The notes below the pieces were generated by a model. That model had not been told where the DNA came from. It did no database searches and saw only the letters and a list, made by a program, of their open reading frames with translations. Below are positions 10,630 to 21,372 of a stretch of DNA of 64,000 nucleotides, in pieces (the first letter of the stretch is position 1; each line of letters begins with the position of its first letter). The position numbers and the translations under genes are program-made. Source of the stretch: Mercurialis annua (Eukaryota; Streptophyta; Magnoliopsida; Malpighiales; Euphorbiaceae); assembly GCF_937616625.2 (NCBI RefSeq), contig NC_065572.1, forward strand, positions 68,136,653 to 68,200,652, read 5' to 3'.

Positions 10630-13600
10630 TGTAATACCCCGTAGAATTATTAGCGTTTATTTTCGTGTGTGTCCGATTTTAATTGATTAGGACCTCGAAA
10701 ATAGTGAATAAATTCACGTGATGAATTTATAAGGGTAAAAATGTGATTTGCTATGTGTTTGCCTTAAATGTGATTTTTGGCAATTTTACGTATTAAAAGT
10801 GAATTTTGTGATTTTTCACTAAAAACCGTAAAAATAATTATTTTAAATATTTTTAAAAGCCCAAAAATATTTTAAAAACAGCCCATATGATATGATTTAA
10901 TGTTTTTGAATATTTGGTAAAGTTGAAATTATTTTGCCCCTAGAGTTCGAATTATTTACAAGAATGCCATAATGGCAAACTTGTAAATAATTGAAACTTC
11001 AAATAAATATCTAGATATTTTCCTAAGCTAAACTTGGTGCCCAAGTCTCTATTTCATCTTCTCCATTTGAGTGTGGGTGCCGAACCATTCAAGCTCAAAA
11101 CACAAAAATTTATCCTTTGATTTTCTCTCAAAATTTTCTTAACGGAAATTGACGAGGAGCTTACGTAGATCATTAATCTATATTTGCATGTTCGTTTGAG
11201 GTATAATTTCAAGCTCAAATCTTAGTTTTTATTTGCTGATGTTGGTTGAGGTCTAGAAACATGCTTAGGATGGTTTAAATTTGATGTTTGATGGATAATT
11301 AGTTGGTTTTAATTACTAGTTTAATGGGTTTCGGTTTTAAAATAATTTTTCCGTGAAAATTAAATTATTTATTTAAATTTCTGGGCTGATCTAAATGATG
11401 ATATTTATATATGCTTTAAAGTTAAATTTTTGTGGATTAAAAATGTTAATTTATTCGGGTGTTAATGTAATTAATTGGGTTTCGGTTTTTAATTGTTTTA
11501 AAGCTTAAAAATAGCTTAAAAAGGGTAAATAAAATGATTTTAAATTTCTGGAAATAACTTTGTTCATGGATGAGTTATATTTGTGGTTGATGTTAATTAA
11601 ATGCTTAATGGTTAACTTTTAGCGGTTTAATAATCGGGTTTAAATTTTAATAACTCTATTCGGCTAAAATTTATGGAAAAAGGGTAAAACTGTCATTTTA
11701 AATTCTGGGCAGAAAATATTTATGAAAAATTTATGAAATGTGTTTGATAATTATGTGTGGAGTTTAAATGATTTTTGTGTAGTGTTTTGAAGGATTAATA
11801 ATCGGTCTTGATTATTAATTGATTATTTCGGTTTTAATGGTTAAAATAATGGAAAATATTATTTTAAAAATATTGGGCTGCTGTTTTTACAAGATAAAAA
11901 TTAAAAATGTATTTGAAAATAATTTTGATGAATTTCGGTGTTAAAATGGCTTAAAATGGATTTTTAAGCGTTTTTAGCGTTTTTGAGTTTTCCGGCCAAA
12001 ACCACCGGAATACGGTGACCGGAGTATGAGTAGAGGGGATAGAGCATGTTGGCTCAGTCCTAAACTCATTTGGCAGCAGTTAGTGCCGAAATGTTTTTGG
12101 CAGAAAATAAGGGGGGGCCGAGCCCCGGGTCAAAAATATTTTACGGAAAAATATTTTTGGATATTTTTGTATGTGTGTTAGAATTATAATGGAATTATAA
12201 TTCTATGTTTATTTATTGAAATAAATAAGCTACGTGGTGTATCGTATAGAAATACGATGACGCGGATATAGATAGTCGGAATCAAATTTGGTTTGTGATT
12301 ATGTGGTTATATGGTTGAGTCGGTCTAGAGTTTATCCTAGAATTTAGAGTTATTACATTTATTAATGTCTTAATCTCTAAATTAGATCCAGCGAGTTTTG
12401 TCGCGGAAACCGGCGAGCAAAGGTTTTGATATTCGACGGGTGGTATTTTTATAATTGGAATAAGCGAGTACTGTGAGTGTGTTTACAACTTATACTGCTA
12501 AATATTAGTATTAAAAATATTGCGAACTGCTTTACATGATTTGCAAATGCTTTATTTTATTTTGAATTTAAATCGCATGAACTATTCATAGTGTTGAAAC
12601 CGATTTAGATTCATTGAAACGTGCTTACTATTGGGCGGCAATAGTGCTGTGTGATCACCGGTATTGCATTTAGAATGGGTTGCATGTGAATATACTGTGT
12701 GAATCCTGGCGACGGCCTGGAAAGTCAGGCGACGGCCTAGACTCTGTGTGAACAGATCTTCAGAGGCAACGGAATATAGACGACCAAAGGCAGTAAAGAG
12801 AAACTGCCGAGATCTGAGAGGTTGAACCTTTTAAAAAAGTGAAAATGGCGACGGTATATATGTACTGCCGAAATCTGTTGTATGGTGAAAAGAGTCTAAA
12901 GACCATCACATACGTAAAATATGAATGATCAGATTTGACGGGCTAGAGTACAAAAAGAAATGAATAAATACGGCCATAAAAAGGTTAACCCGAATATGAT
13001 GAAATGATGTGGAATATTTATGTTTCCTGTTTTGAAAGCATATAGGAACATGAATCATGGTTTAGGGTTTCATATGAATCGGTAATCTGGAATGCATTGC
13101 TTTCATATTAATGTTTATTAGTACATGTTGTACGCATTCACCAGTTTTTATAACTGACCCCGTTGAATTTAATATTTTTACAGGCGAGTAGTTTGAGGTG
13201 AGGATTTCCAATTTCTTGTTCCGGAAATCCCTGGATTGAATAAGTGAGAATGACTTTCCTTTATGTGTCTAGAGTTGCAGTAGCTAGAATAATGAACGGT
13301 GATACCTTAGTAGTCGTTGGACTTATTTATGCTTTATATTTTATAACGCTTAAACTCTGATATAATGTAATATGTGAATGCTGTGCGAAAGTCCGAGCGA
13401 CTGCACGAGTATAAAATGCGGCGAGCGCATCTGCATAATGAAATGCAGTTAAATCCATAATGAAATGGTCTGCATAATGAAATGCGGTTAAGTCCATAGA
13501 GAAATGGCCTGCATAGTGAAATGCAGTAATTACCATAGTAAGATGGTATGCACTTGAGATGCATGATAAACCATAGAGAAATGGTTTTGAAACTAAAATG

Positions 13601-13811
13601 CAATAAATAAAGAGAAAAATTATGTGCATGTTTTAAATGGTAATTGATAATAGAACGTTTTAAACTGCGATTTTAAAATGTTCGAAAATGATTTAAATTC
13701 CGCGAAAAATTTTAAGTGAATTTTAATTTATTTTAAGGCTTGCTACGGGTTTCGGAGCAACCACTCCCATTCCCTAGCGCCGGTCTCGATGCCGAGAATC
13801 GGGTCGTGACA
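10630..13811 (+). repeat. 3' LTR of the gypsy element (3182 bp)
   Basis: Same length, ends and internal sequence as the LTR at 2301-5482 by side-by-side reading. It is followed directly by the second copy of the TGCTG target duplication. It should provide the 3' processing signal of the element's RNA. Confidence 0.95.
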
Positions 13812-16314
13812 TGCTGTCCTCCCTATAGGTCTGGTCCATGTCATTCCTGATCCGTCTGTTTACCGGTCGCCCCTTCGTTCTTATCCTGTTAACATCTGGG
13901 ATGAAGGGTATCTCCCGAGAAGCAATCCACTTCTTGCAGTCAGGTAACTGTTTAAACGGAGTATTCCAGACTTGAATGGCATTCTCGGTTCTATAGCGCC
14001 ACCCGATGAAGTCGTGGGGGTTCAACTTCTGATCGTGAATGACTGCCATGGCATGGGAGCAGGGCAATTTACGGTGTTGAAACTTACCGCACGAGCACCT
14101 CCTTTTTTTAAGGTTGACCTTCTGAATATTTCCTCCCTTATTCCGCTGATTGTCCTTCCTGGTGGTCACCCTGCAAGTCATGATGTCCGAGTTATATTTC
14201 TTGCAACTATGGTAGCGGGCCTTTAGCGTTTCCTTTTTGATGTGCGCGATGCAGATCAGAGTAAACATGACGCCTTTGGCGATTAGGTCTTTATAGATGT
14301 CCCAACGCCGGACAAACGTATCACTGAGCTTGTCAAAGATAGCCTCTATCATTGCTGTGATAGGAAGGCCCCTTATATTCTTCAGCATCGCATTAACGGA
14401 CTCGGCGTAGTTCGTTGTCATAACCCCGTTTCGTTGCCCCTTTTTGTCATGACACATAGTCCACTGCTCGGGTCTCAAATGTTCTGTGTTGGTCAAGTAT
14501 GCATGCCCTTCCGCCGATCTTATCCTCATGCTCTCAATGCATGCGTCGTACTTCTTCTCTTGAAAGGCCCGACCTATACGTATGTATGATTGTAATTGTT
14601 AGTGGGATAAATTGTATATTCTTTAAAAAAAACAGGTTTTGATAAGTTTCACAAATATTACCCGCTTTCTCAACCAAATCCTTCAAGTCCCTATTTCCGA
14701 TTAAAGAGTGGAAATTGGCCATTAAATGTCTTATGCAGAAAAAGTGATCGACGTCGTCCCACTCCGGACGTTTCAAAACGGAAATTAATCCGGGAGCGCG
14801 ATCAGAAACAATGGCAACCTTGCGACTGCGTAAGACTTGATCTCGGAGATGACCCAGGAAATATTCAAAACTGGCAATGGATTCTGATTCCACGAGCGCA
14901 AAAGCCACCGGCATTATATGGTTGTTGCCATCTATCGCCGAAGCTATCAACATGTGCATCTTATATTTGCCGTATAAGTGGGTGCCGTCGATGAATAGAA
15001 TTGGCTTGCAAAACGGAAATCCGTCCACCATCGGAAAGAACGTCCAGAATATCCGTTGGAAAATTCTACATTGAAGCCCGCCACACTCAGATATTGGGCC
15101 TGTTGGAAATGGATATTGCTAGAATTAAATCCACTTAATGTACGCACATTGAAATCCACAATACTAATAGATTTCATAACTTCGCCATGCCAGAAGGATC
15201 CAGGATTCACTTTCACCATATTATCCATGAACTTTGTCAGTTGACTGTAATTGTATTCCCAGTCCCCATAAACGCTGCAGATTGCCCTCTCTTTGCCGTA
15301 CCACACCCTTTTATACGGAAGAGCTACTCCAGTAAATTCAAGTAGTCCCGCAATCAACGTCTTGATCCGTATGTCACGTTGACCTAGCACTTGCGTCTTA
15401 ATATAATTGGCGATCTGAGCAATCCCAAAATTCCGGTGGTGACGAACTGACACTTGCATATCGCATATGTGTGGCCCGATATATTTTGTCAACGTCCATG
15501 TGTTGGTTTTCTGAAGAAGTGTGGCACGCAGCCACGATGGGCATATCTCTTTGTGCTTGCAAACGAGAACTATTGTCGTGTGCGTCGTCCGACAACTCTT
15601 GAACTCTCTTCCATTGTCCACCGAATAGGTAACAGCACAAGCCCGAACAGCATCTCGGCTCGAGAAAGTCATCCCTTTTTCAAACTCCATCCCCCTCTCC
15701 CACTCAACTTTCGGCTTTTCCCATGAGTCCAAGTCAACGTCGAAGTCTTCGAGATCTACACGTCTAACATGTGCCGGCAGTGGGGACTGGTACACTGTAT
15801 TTTCTTCTACATTACAATGTTCAGCAGCAGTGAGTATGTCTTCCATATTCTCCTCTTCGGTCTCGTAGTGATCGTGTTCTCCTTCTTCCTCACTGTCCCT
15901 CTCCGACTCACTAGAAGCAGATTTATGCAGTTGATCAATAGAAATATCTTCAACAATTGCCTTGCGGTACTCCACGTACAACTCTAAAAATCTTAGTGCT
16001 GGCATGCGACCTGCCTCGGTCAGAATAGCACATACATGTGGGTCGCCCTTGACATCCAGCAACGAATAGGAATATAATTGTTCCCTTTGAACATAAGGTA
16101 CCCGAAAATATATCTTGCTGATCTCCACCGGGCCCACAACACTGGATATTGCCGATCCACAAATATCAATCAACTGTTGAATATTTATTCTTCCAGTCAA
16201 CGGCACTTGCACATAACTACCCCCAAAATATTCTACTCCACGGGGAGAGTTTACAATTCTACCGTCAAACCGTATCACAAACGACAAATCGATTGTCGTC
16301 ATTGCTACAAGCAT
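13812..16314 (-). pseudogene. MuDR/MULE-family transposase, frameshifted and split by a retrotransposon
   Basis: The gene is on the minus strand from ATG at 16312-16314. The N-terminal part (16314 to about 15060) has an acidic linker followed by the MuDR N-terminal DNA-binding type region (EKGMTFSSRDAVRACAVTYS). A frame change between about 15060 and 15118 leads into the catalytic MULE domain, with FIDGTHLYGKYKMHMLIA (first Asp), VSDRAPGLI (second Asp), the CIRH motif, and later NYAESVNAMLKN (likely Glu). An 88-bp GT-AG intron at 14574-14661 joins GAG-AAA-GCG-G to GT-CGG-GCC in frame. A SWIM-type zinc finger follows (RCSCGKFQHRKLPCSHAM). The reading then runs into the gypsy LTR at 13811, and its zinc knuckle lies at 2222-2300. 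With one frameshift and one insertion, the copy is non-functional as it stands. Confidence 0.88.
14574..14661 (-). other. Intron of the MULE transposase (88 bp)
   Basis: On the minus strand the donor is GCGG/GTAATATT (GT at plus 14660-14661) and the acceptor is CGTATAG/GTCGG (AG at plus 14574-14575). The intron is AT-rich and contains stops in the transposase frame. Removing it joins the catalytic domain to the SWIM-finger segment in phase. Confidence 0.7.
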
Positions 16315-17334
16315 TTGTCATGAATAAATGTTACTCTTTTTTCTAAAATTAATTTCTAATATTCACATGTTACTCATTAAAAATTATAACAATTTCTAAA
16401 ATAAAACTGTTATTTCTAAAATTAATTTTTATGTACTATTTTAAATTACAAAATATTATAATAATCATGTATATTCAAATTTTAGTCATTTCCTAAACAG
16501 TGTATACTATATTTTCAAAATACTATTTTTTATAAAGACTATTCTATCTTATTTTTTAAAAATTTACTATAAGCATGTGTCATGAATAAATGTTACTCTG
16601 ATTTTTAAAATAAAATTCTAATATTCACAGGCTACTCATCAAACAATTAATAACTACATTATATAGTAACAATTATGTCATATTTTTTCTTAACAATTAA
16701 TAACTTTATAAAAAACTTACTCTAAATTTCAAAACACATATTCTAGACAAATTGTATACGACATTGCTATGATATATTTTCAAATACTAATTTCTAATTT
16801 CTACACTATATTAAAAATTATATCAATTTCTAAAATATAATACTTAACAAGATTCCTATGAAGTTTTTTAAACTAAATAAATATTTAAAATAATGTAAAT
16901 TTTTAAAATTTCTATAACTTCTAACAATTACTAAATTATAATATTTTCTAAAAAATATTTTCAATCTAATTCTAACATTTTCTAATCTATAATAAACTCT
17001 AACATTTTTTAATTTCAATATTTTCTAAAATAAAGTAAAACTAAATTAATTAAAAATAAATACGGACTAACCTCTTGTAGACCTCGTAAAATAGCATACC
17101 GAAAAATAATATGTAGCTTTAGAAAAATATCTGATAAGCTCCACAAAATAAACTCCGTCGCTTAATTCCGGAAAAATCACTCTGTCAAACTCTACTAAAA
17201 TTCACTATTTTTTTTTAACGAGATAACCACTAAAATTTAATTACAATTCTAATTTTTTTTTCTCTTCTAACAATTTTTCCTGTCTTCTAATAATTTTTTT
17301 TTCTCTTCTAACAATTTTGCTATCTCTGTATTTG
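16315..17334. other. AT-rich MULE subterminal stretch, no gene seen
   Basis: About 1 kb of very AT-rich sequence upstream of the transposase start, with repeated CTAAAAT/TTCTAA words and TTCTCTTCTAACAATTTT repeated near 17265-17320. No coding reading is supported. It presumably holds the transposase promoter. Confidence 0.5.
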
Positions 17335-17580
17335 AATAGGTGAGTGCTTCAGCACTCACCTATTTATTACAAAGCAGCCCGCTATCTCATATAGCGGGTT
17401 GCTTTGTCCACGTGATTCCCTGCAACAGCATGGAATCGTTTGACCGAGCAGCTGGTCAGTCAAAGGGAATCACACACCAGCCCGCCATATGAGATGGCGG
17501 GCTGATGTGCAGCCCGCTATATCAGATAGCGGGCTGGGTGGAAGGCACAAAATTAGAATTTTTGTGTCTATGAGACACAA
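17335..17580. repeat. Cluster of at least six hairpin-forming inverted repeats
   Basis: In order: a 14-bp perfect palindrome arm (AATAGGTGAGTGCT, 17335-17348) facing 17351-17364 over a 2-base centre. Next, arms 17371-17385 and 17391-17405 (AAAGCAGCCCGCTAT, one mismatch). GTGATTCCCT then pairs with AGGGAATCAC and encloses a TGACC/GGTCA stem. Two 11-bp perfect arms follow: CAGCCCGCCAT/ATGGCGGGCTG and CAGCCCGCTAT/ATAGCGGGCTG. Last is TTTTTGTGTCT facing AGACACAAAAA. Three hairpins share the CAGCCCGC(T/C)AT stem with 5-base loops. The cluster is GC-rich in an AT-rich setting, beside the inferred MULE end. It may be subterminal transposase-binding structure, but this is not proven. Confidence 0.8.
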
Positions 17581-17593
17581 AAATGTCAAAAAC

Positions 17594-17782
17594 CCGAATA
17601 TATTGATGCTGAAGACCATGATGAACATGCTGCCGCCGGTGGAGTTCCAATCCAACTTGCTACTGCTGCCGCTGGTGGAGTTCCAAACCAACTTGCTACT
17701 GCTGCCGCCGGTGGAGTCCCAAGTCAACATGCTGGTGGTGGTTCAGAATCCCCCATTCAGCATACTGCTTCAGGTTAAACGA
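17594..17782 (+). pseudogene. Fragment of the last exon of 'gene A', with 39-bp tandem expansion
   Basis: The plus-strand reading begins EYIDAEDHDEHAA, matching EYIDADEDHGEHVA in exon 4 of gene A copy 1 (21245-21372). The copy 1 motif GGVPIQLA occurs here three times as GGVP(I/N/S)Q(L/H)A in 39-bp units, followed by GGGSESPIQHTASG and a stop. It has no start codon and no upstream exons. It abuts the hairpin cluster of the MULE, so the MULE (or a deletion) probably removed the rest of this third copy. Confidence 0.6.
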
Positions 17783-17819
17783 GTTTACCAAATTTTGACT
17801 CTTGGACCCGAATTTTAGT

Positions 17820-18830
17820 TGATGGCGTTTTTGGTGGGCTCATGGTATGTTTCTCCATAATTTGTCAGTTTATGTACTTTGTAATTTCTTATTCCTCTTT
17901 GGATAAGCTCCCCTTAATTGATTTGACAGTTTAGAGAAAGAGATTTGACGGTGATTAACTTTCATATGTTCTTCATCTTTTTTTTATTACAATCTGAATA
18001 TGTCCCTCACATTCCGTGGAGCTCAGTTCGTCAGTCATGTTAAATGTTCACATGCTTGGTTCAAATTGCGTTGTTTAATGGTATATTCACTGGATATAGC
18101 TTTTTTTCTTTTTTACTTGGCCATACCATTGCCTCCCTGTAATTTATGAACAGACCCTGATTTGGGTCTGTTCATTTTATGGGCGGTGGTGATTTTTTGG
18201 GTGGACGGAAGCGGGTTTATAAATAGGAGGAGTACAGTTCACGGGCGGAAGTGTATTTTAATCTTTTAATTTTGTTAATATAAGTTTAAAAATTAATTAA
18301 TTGTTAGGATTTATTTGAACATTTTTAAAGCTGAAAGATTTGTTTGTATTTTTTCAAATAGAAAAAATATGATAATAACCCTTTTATTAAATTGTTTTTA
18401 ATATTTTCATCCTCAAATTAATTAAAACAAACCAATTACATTACATTTCATATCGTTATCCTTACGAATCATCTTTACGTACACGTTTACGTTAAGGTTC
18501 GTTTTTCTCATTTTTGAGACTCGGTTTCGCGTTTCTGGACAGGGCACGTCGTGCCCGATTTTGTTTTTACTACCATATCAACATGTAGCGATGATCCTAT
18601 TCCACGATATGATGCATAATTTTTCTTTCATTTGGGTAAGCATGAAAACCCAAATAAGAGTACAATTGAAAGTTTTTCAACGCCAGGGTATAAATGAAAA
18701 AAAAATCAACGTCGGTGGTTTTAAATAATTAACCTTTTAAGAATATCAATTGAATTAAACCAGACCGAATCATTCTTACAATTCGGTTTGGTTTGGTTTT
18801 TAAATTTAGTTCGGTTTGTTTTTCACATTC
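17820..18830. other. Intergenic DNA, no gene recognised
   Basis: AT-rich sequence with no supported coding frame. A short polypurine/pyrimidine stretch and a GGTTTGGTTTGG-type low-complexity piece (about 18760-18830) are visible. Confidence 0.5.
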
Positions 18831-18835
18831 CTGAA

Positions 18836-19030
18836 TGGCATGTGCATAAAGTATCTACTACTGATTTAAACGTATTTTTCACACCTCTTTTTGATATTCT
18901 TTTTTGTCGGAAACCTCTTTTTGATTGCATACCCTTTTTTATAACATCGATTTATTGATTTCTCTAATTCAGTCAGCCATGAACGTACACTCTTCTTGAC
19001 CCTTATGGTAATTTTTCCAACTTTAATCAA
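18836..19030 (+). pseudogene. Relic of the 5' end of the WAK-like gene
   Basis: ATGTGCATAAAGTATCTA at the start, then TTGATTTCTCTA-TTCAGTCA and ATGAACGTACACTCTTCTTG, match the promoter, leader and first codons of the WAK-like gene at 46505-46700 in the same order. The homology fades after about 15 codons. It is a diverged duplicate fragment and not a gene. Confidence 0.6.
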
Positions 19031-19049
19031 TCATGGTGAAATTGAATTG

Positions 19050-19340
19050 GGATAGGTAAGGAAAAATTTATAGAGCTTGTTTTTTTTAAATGTGTATAAA
19101 AAATAGAATGATTTTTAAAATGGAAGGAAGAAAGTTCTTCAACATATTTTTTCAGTGTTTTAAAAATTGAATTGGTTGTCTAACTAGTTTTCAACCATCA
19201 GTTGAACGGCTTGAATAAAATAAATATACTTATAAAATTATATGTGTATTATGTTTTTCATCTTATCCATTTCTTTAAACAATTTCTAGTAGTACAAAAT
19301 AATATAACCAATTGATGATGAAAAAGGTAAAAATTAGACT
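19050..19340. repeat. Diverged copy of the gene A downstream flank
   Basis: AGGTAAGGAAAAATTTATAG and the following sequence, including ATGGAAGGAAG and CTTGAATAAA, match the DNA just after gene A copy 1 (from 21371) and copy 2 (from 26248). This supports a third, decayed unit of the duplication upstream of copy 1. Confidence 0.55.
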
Positions 19341-20018
19341 AATTTTAGAAAGAAGCTTTGATCACCTGATTACTTAATGGAGAAAAAGTTTTTTAAATTT
19401 GTATTAGCTCTTTAAATTAGAATCGAAATCTAATTGCTTTGGGAAGCAGTTCTTTCATTCATTCTTGTGCGATCAACAAGCATTTAGTCAGCCACCGCTT
19501 CTTCCTCCGTCGTCTCGGAAGTAAAGGATTTTATATAAACAAATTCTTTAATTAGAACTGCAATTCAAAAGCTACGTATTTTTGTAAACTTTAAGTTCCA
19601 ATACAATTTTTTGCAATTTTAAAACTTTAGTAAGTATTGTTTGCAAAAAGACAAAAGCCTCCATATTTTTGGAATTAGTTTCAGAAAGCAAGTATTGTGT
19701 ATAATTTCCTCTAAAATAAGATAAAAGGGCTTTCAAAAAGATGCCTATTTTCAGTTAAATGTTTTCAAAAGAACGATTTTTTTTTTTTTTTTGAAAATAA
19801 GGCTTTTTAGAAAATATTTTTATAACAACAAATTAAAGTGTATTCTTGTAAAAAAAAAAATTAAAAAAACATATAGAGTGTAATTTTTCCTAAAATAAAG
19901 TAAAGTGGGTGGGACAGAAAGCCCAGCCTATAAAGGTATATGTATTGCCTTAGAGTGTGCAATTACTTTGTGTTGTTTGTATTCCCCGGCAACGGCAAGC
20001 GAGAGAAAGCGGAAAATC
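19341..20018. other. Upstream region of gene A copy 1
   Basis: AT-rich with long T and A runs (19779-19792, 19850-19868). From about 19905 it matches the DNA before copy 2 (24318 on), which shows where the duplicated promoter starts. No separate gene is supported; the open frame that spans the exon 1 start continues into the intron. Confidence 0.5.
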
Positions 20019-21372
20019 ATGTCATGCGAGGACGTGGTGGATATGTCGAATTCCGTACCTATATCAAATAGGTATTCATCCGAATCCCAAACCCTAGCTT
20101 CTAATCCTCCTTTGAAACTTAAAATTTCCTACATTTTCAGTTTGAAATTTTGTAATTAGACTAGCTGTGAGTGATTTTGTGATGATACTATGTTGTCAAA
20201 TGCTGCAGTTAAGGAATAATTTGTGCTTTTATCCGATAATGGCTGCTATCAAATGATTAGATCAGTTTTTATTAGGTTTCAAACTAAATGTGTTTTTAAT
20301 TAAGTGTCTTTGCTTCTCTTTTTCAGGTTCGATCATTTGTATGAGAGACTGTCTTATTTCGGTCTCCCCGAGCATGTTCCAAAATTTAAAAAGAATCTTC
20401 ATTTATGCATGTGCCAGCAAGGCCAAGCTGCTACGCATCTATCGAGCACCCCGGGCACTGATGTGAATGCTCAGCTGGAGAGAGCTTTGGAATACACTGG
20501 CATGTTCACTCTCCATGCAGAGCTCAAGGATCGAATATCCTTTGAAAGATGGATGGCGGCTGTGAGTAATTTTGAGATTCCTAACGATTCTCCTGAATTC
20601 AACAGCGGCCTCCAAGGGTGTTGGAGAATATTAAAAATGGAATTCAAACTGATGTCTATGAGTAAGCAACACTTAAACTAGTGTTTTAAATTCAGTATGT
20701 TTTTGTAATTTTTACACATTGATCTTTTGTTGTTTGTTTATTAGATATGATGAGGTTTATGGGATGTTGGTCCATTATGGTCTTTCGCTATTTATTAATG
20801 AATTGAAACATCGGATTTCATTTCGGACGAATTATCTCGAGACTCATCCTCAATGGGCCGGAGTTGTTGAAAGCTCGCCTATTTCTACGTTAAAGGTATT
20901 GCGATACAACGGACTTCACGAGCTACTGAAATGTCTAGAGTCTCAAATCGCCCTTAGTAATACATGTGGCCGGAGAGATGTTCCAATTCAGCCTCACAAA
21001 TGTCGGAGACTTGAGACGTCGCGGGAGTTTAGAGGCATCGGAACTGTGACGTCACCTCTTCCTCTCAATCGCATGATAGGAGCATTCAACTTGTTAAGTT
21101 TTCACGGACCGTATCCATCAAATCCACGTCCATCGGCTCTTGCTTTAGTCGCCCCACATACTGCTGGAGGTAAAAGTTAATTATCGGCATTTTTTTCCAG
21201 TTTTGTTTGTCTTGATTGCTAATCCATTAATTCATATGGTGAAGACCACAGTGAATATATTGATGCTGATGAAGACCATGGTGAACATGTTGCTGGTGGT
21301 GGAGTTCCAATCCAACTTGCTGCTGTTCCGACGAAACCGGCTGCTGCTTGTGGAAACATTACTTTTGGGTAG
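20019..21372 (+). pseudogene. 'Gene A' copy 1: four-exon gene of uncertain family with a 1-base deletion
   Basis: The exons fit at 20019-20071 (ATG at 20019), 20327-20661, 20745-21169 and 21245-21372, all with GT-AG borders and matching phases. The protein starts MSCEDVVDMSNSVP, continues RFDHLYERLSYFGLPEHVPK and ends in EYIDADEDHGEHVAGG...GNITFG. Relative to copy 2, exon 2 has lost one A in GAATTC (copy 2 has GAAATTC, about 20595), which shifts the frame before the exon end. Exon 3 has TSPLPLNRMIGAFNLLSFHGP, faintly like the PSPV...GGFPPLGAHGP linker of TOPLESS corepressors, but no LisH or WD40 is present. I treat the family as unknown. Confidence 0.6.

Larger units (their letters stand above)
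2301..13811 (+). mobile_element. Complete Ty3/gypsy chromovirus LTR retrotransposon (Tekay/Del-like)
   Basis: The element is bounded by TG...CA and flanked by a perfect 5-bp target duplication TGCTG (2296-2300, 13812-13816). It has two 3182-bp LTRs, a Met-initiator tRNA primer site, one gag-pol frame ending in a chromodomain and a polypurine tract. Long LTRs, a single gag-pol ORF, an RG-rich gag N-terminus and a C-terminal chromodomain fit the Tekay (Del) branch of chromoviruses. The two LTRs have a constant offset of 8329 bp from first to last base, and I saw no difference between them. The insertion therefore looks very recent and potentially autonomous. It interrupts the C-terminus of a MULE transposase. 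Confidence 0.95.
1..17590 (-). mobile_element. Mutator-like element (MULE) with transposase, unknown ORF and PMD gene; left end outside the window
   Basis: Three minus-strand genes (transposase, a 177-aa unknown, PMD) lie head to tail. They are followed on the right by about 1 kb of AT-rich DNA (16315-17334) and a GC-rich hairpin cluster. Sequence related to a neighbouring host gene resumes at about 17594, so the right border is placed near 17590. The left terminus is not in the window, so the terminal inverted repeats and target duplication cannot be checked. Without the 11.5-kb gypsy insertion the visible MULE part is about 6 kb. PMD-bearing MULEs are known in plants. The right border is an inference. 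Confidence 0.6.

Noticed and set aside
17335..17580. CRISPR-like array (repeated CAGCCCGC units)
   Set aside because: The repeats are palindromic stems with no equal-length spacers, and the genome is eukaryotic.
19905..20159. Plus-strand open frame of 84 codons
   Set aside because: It has no ATG start at its 5' end and overlaps the real first exon of gene A and its intron; the spliced reading from 20019 explains the coding signal better.
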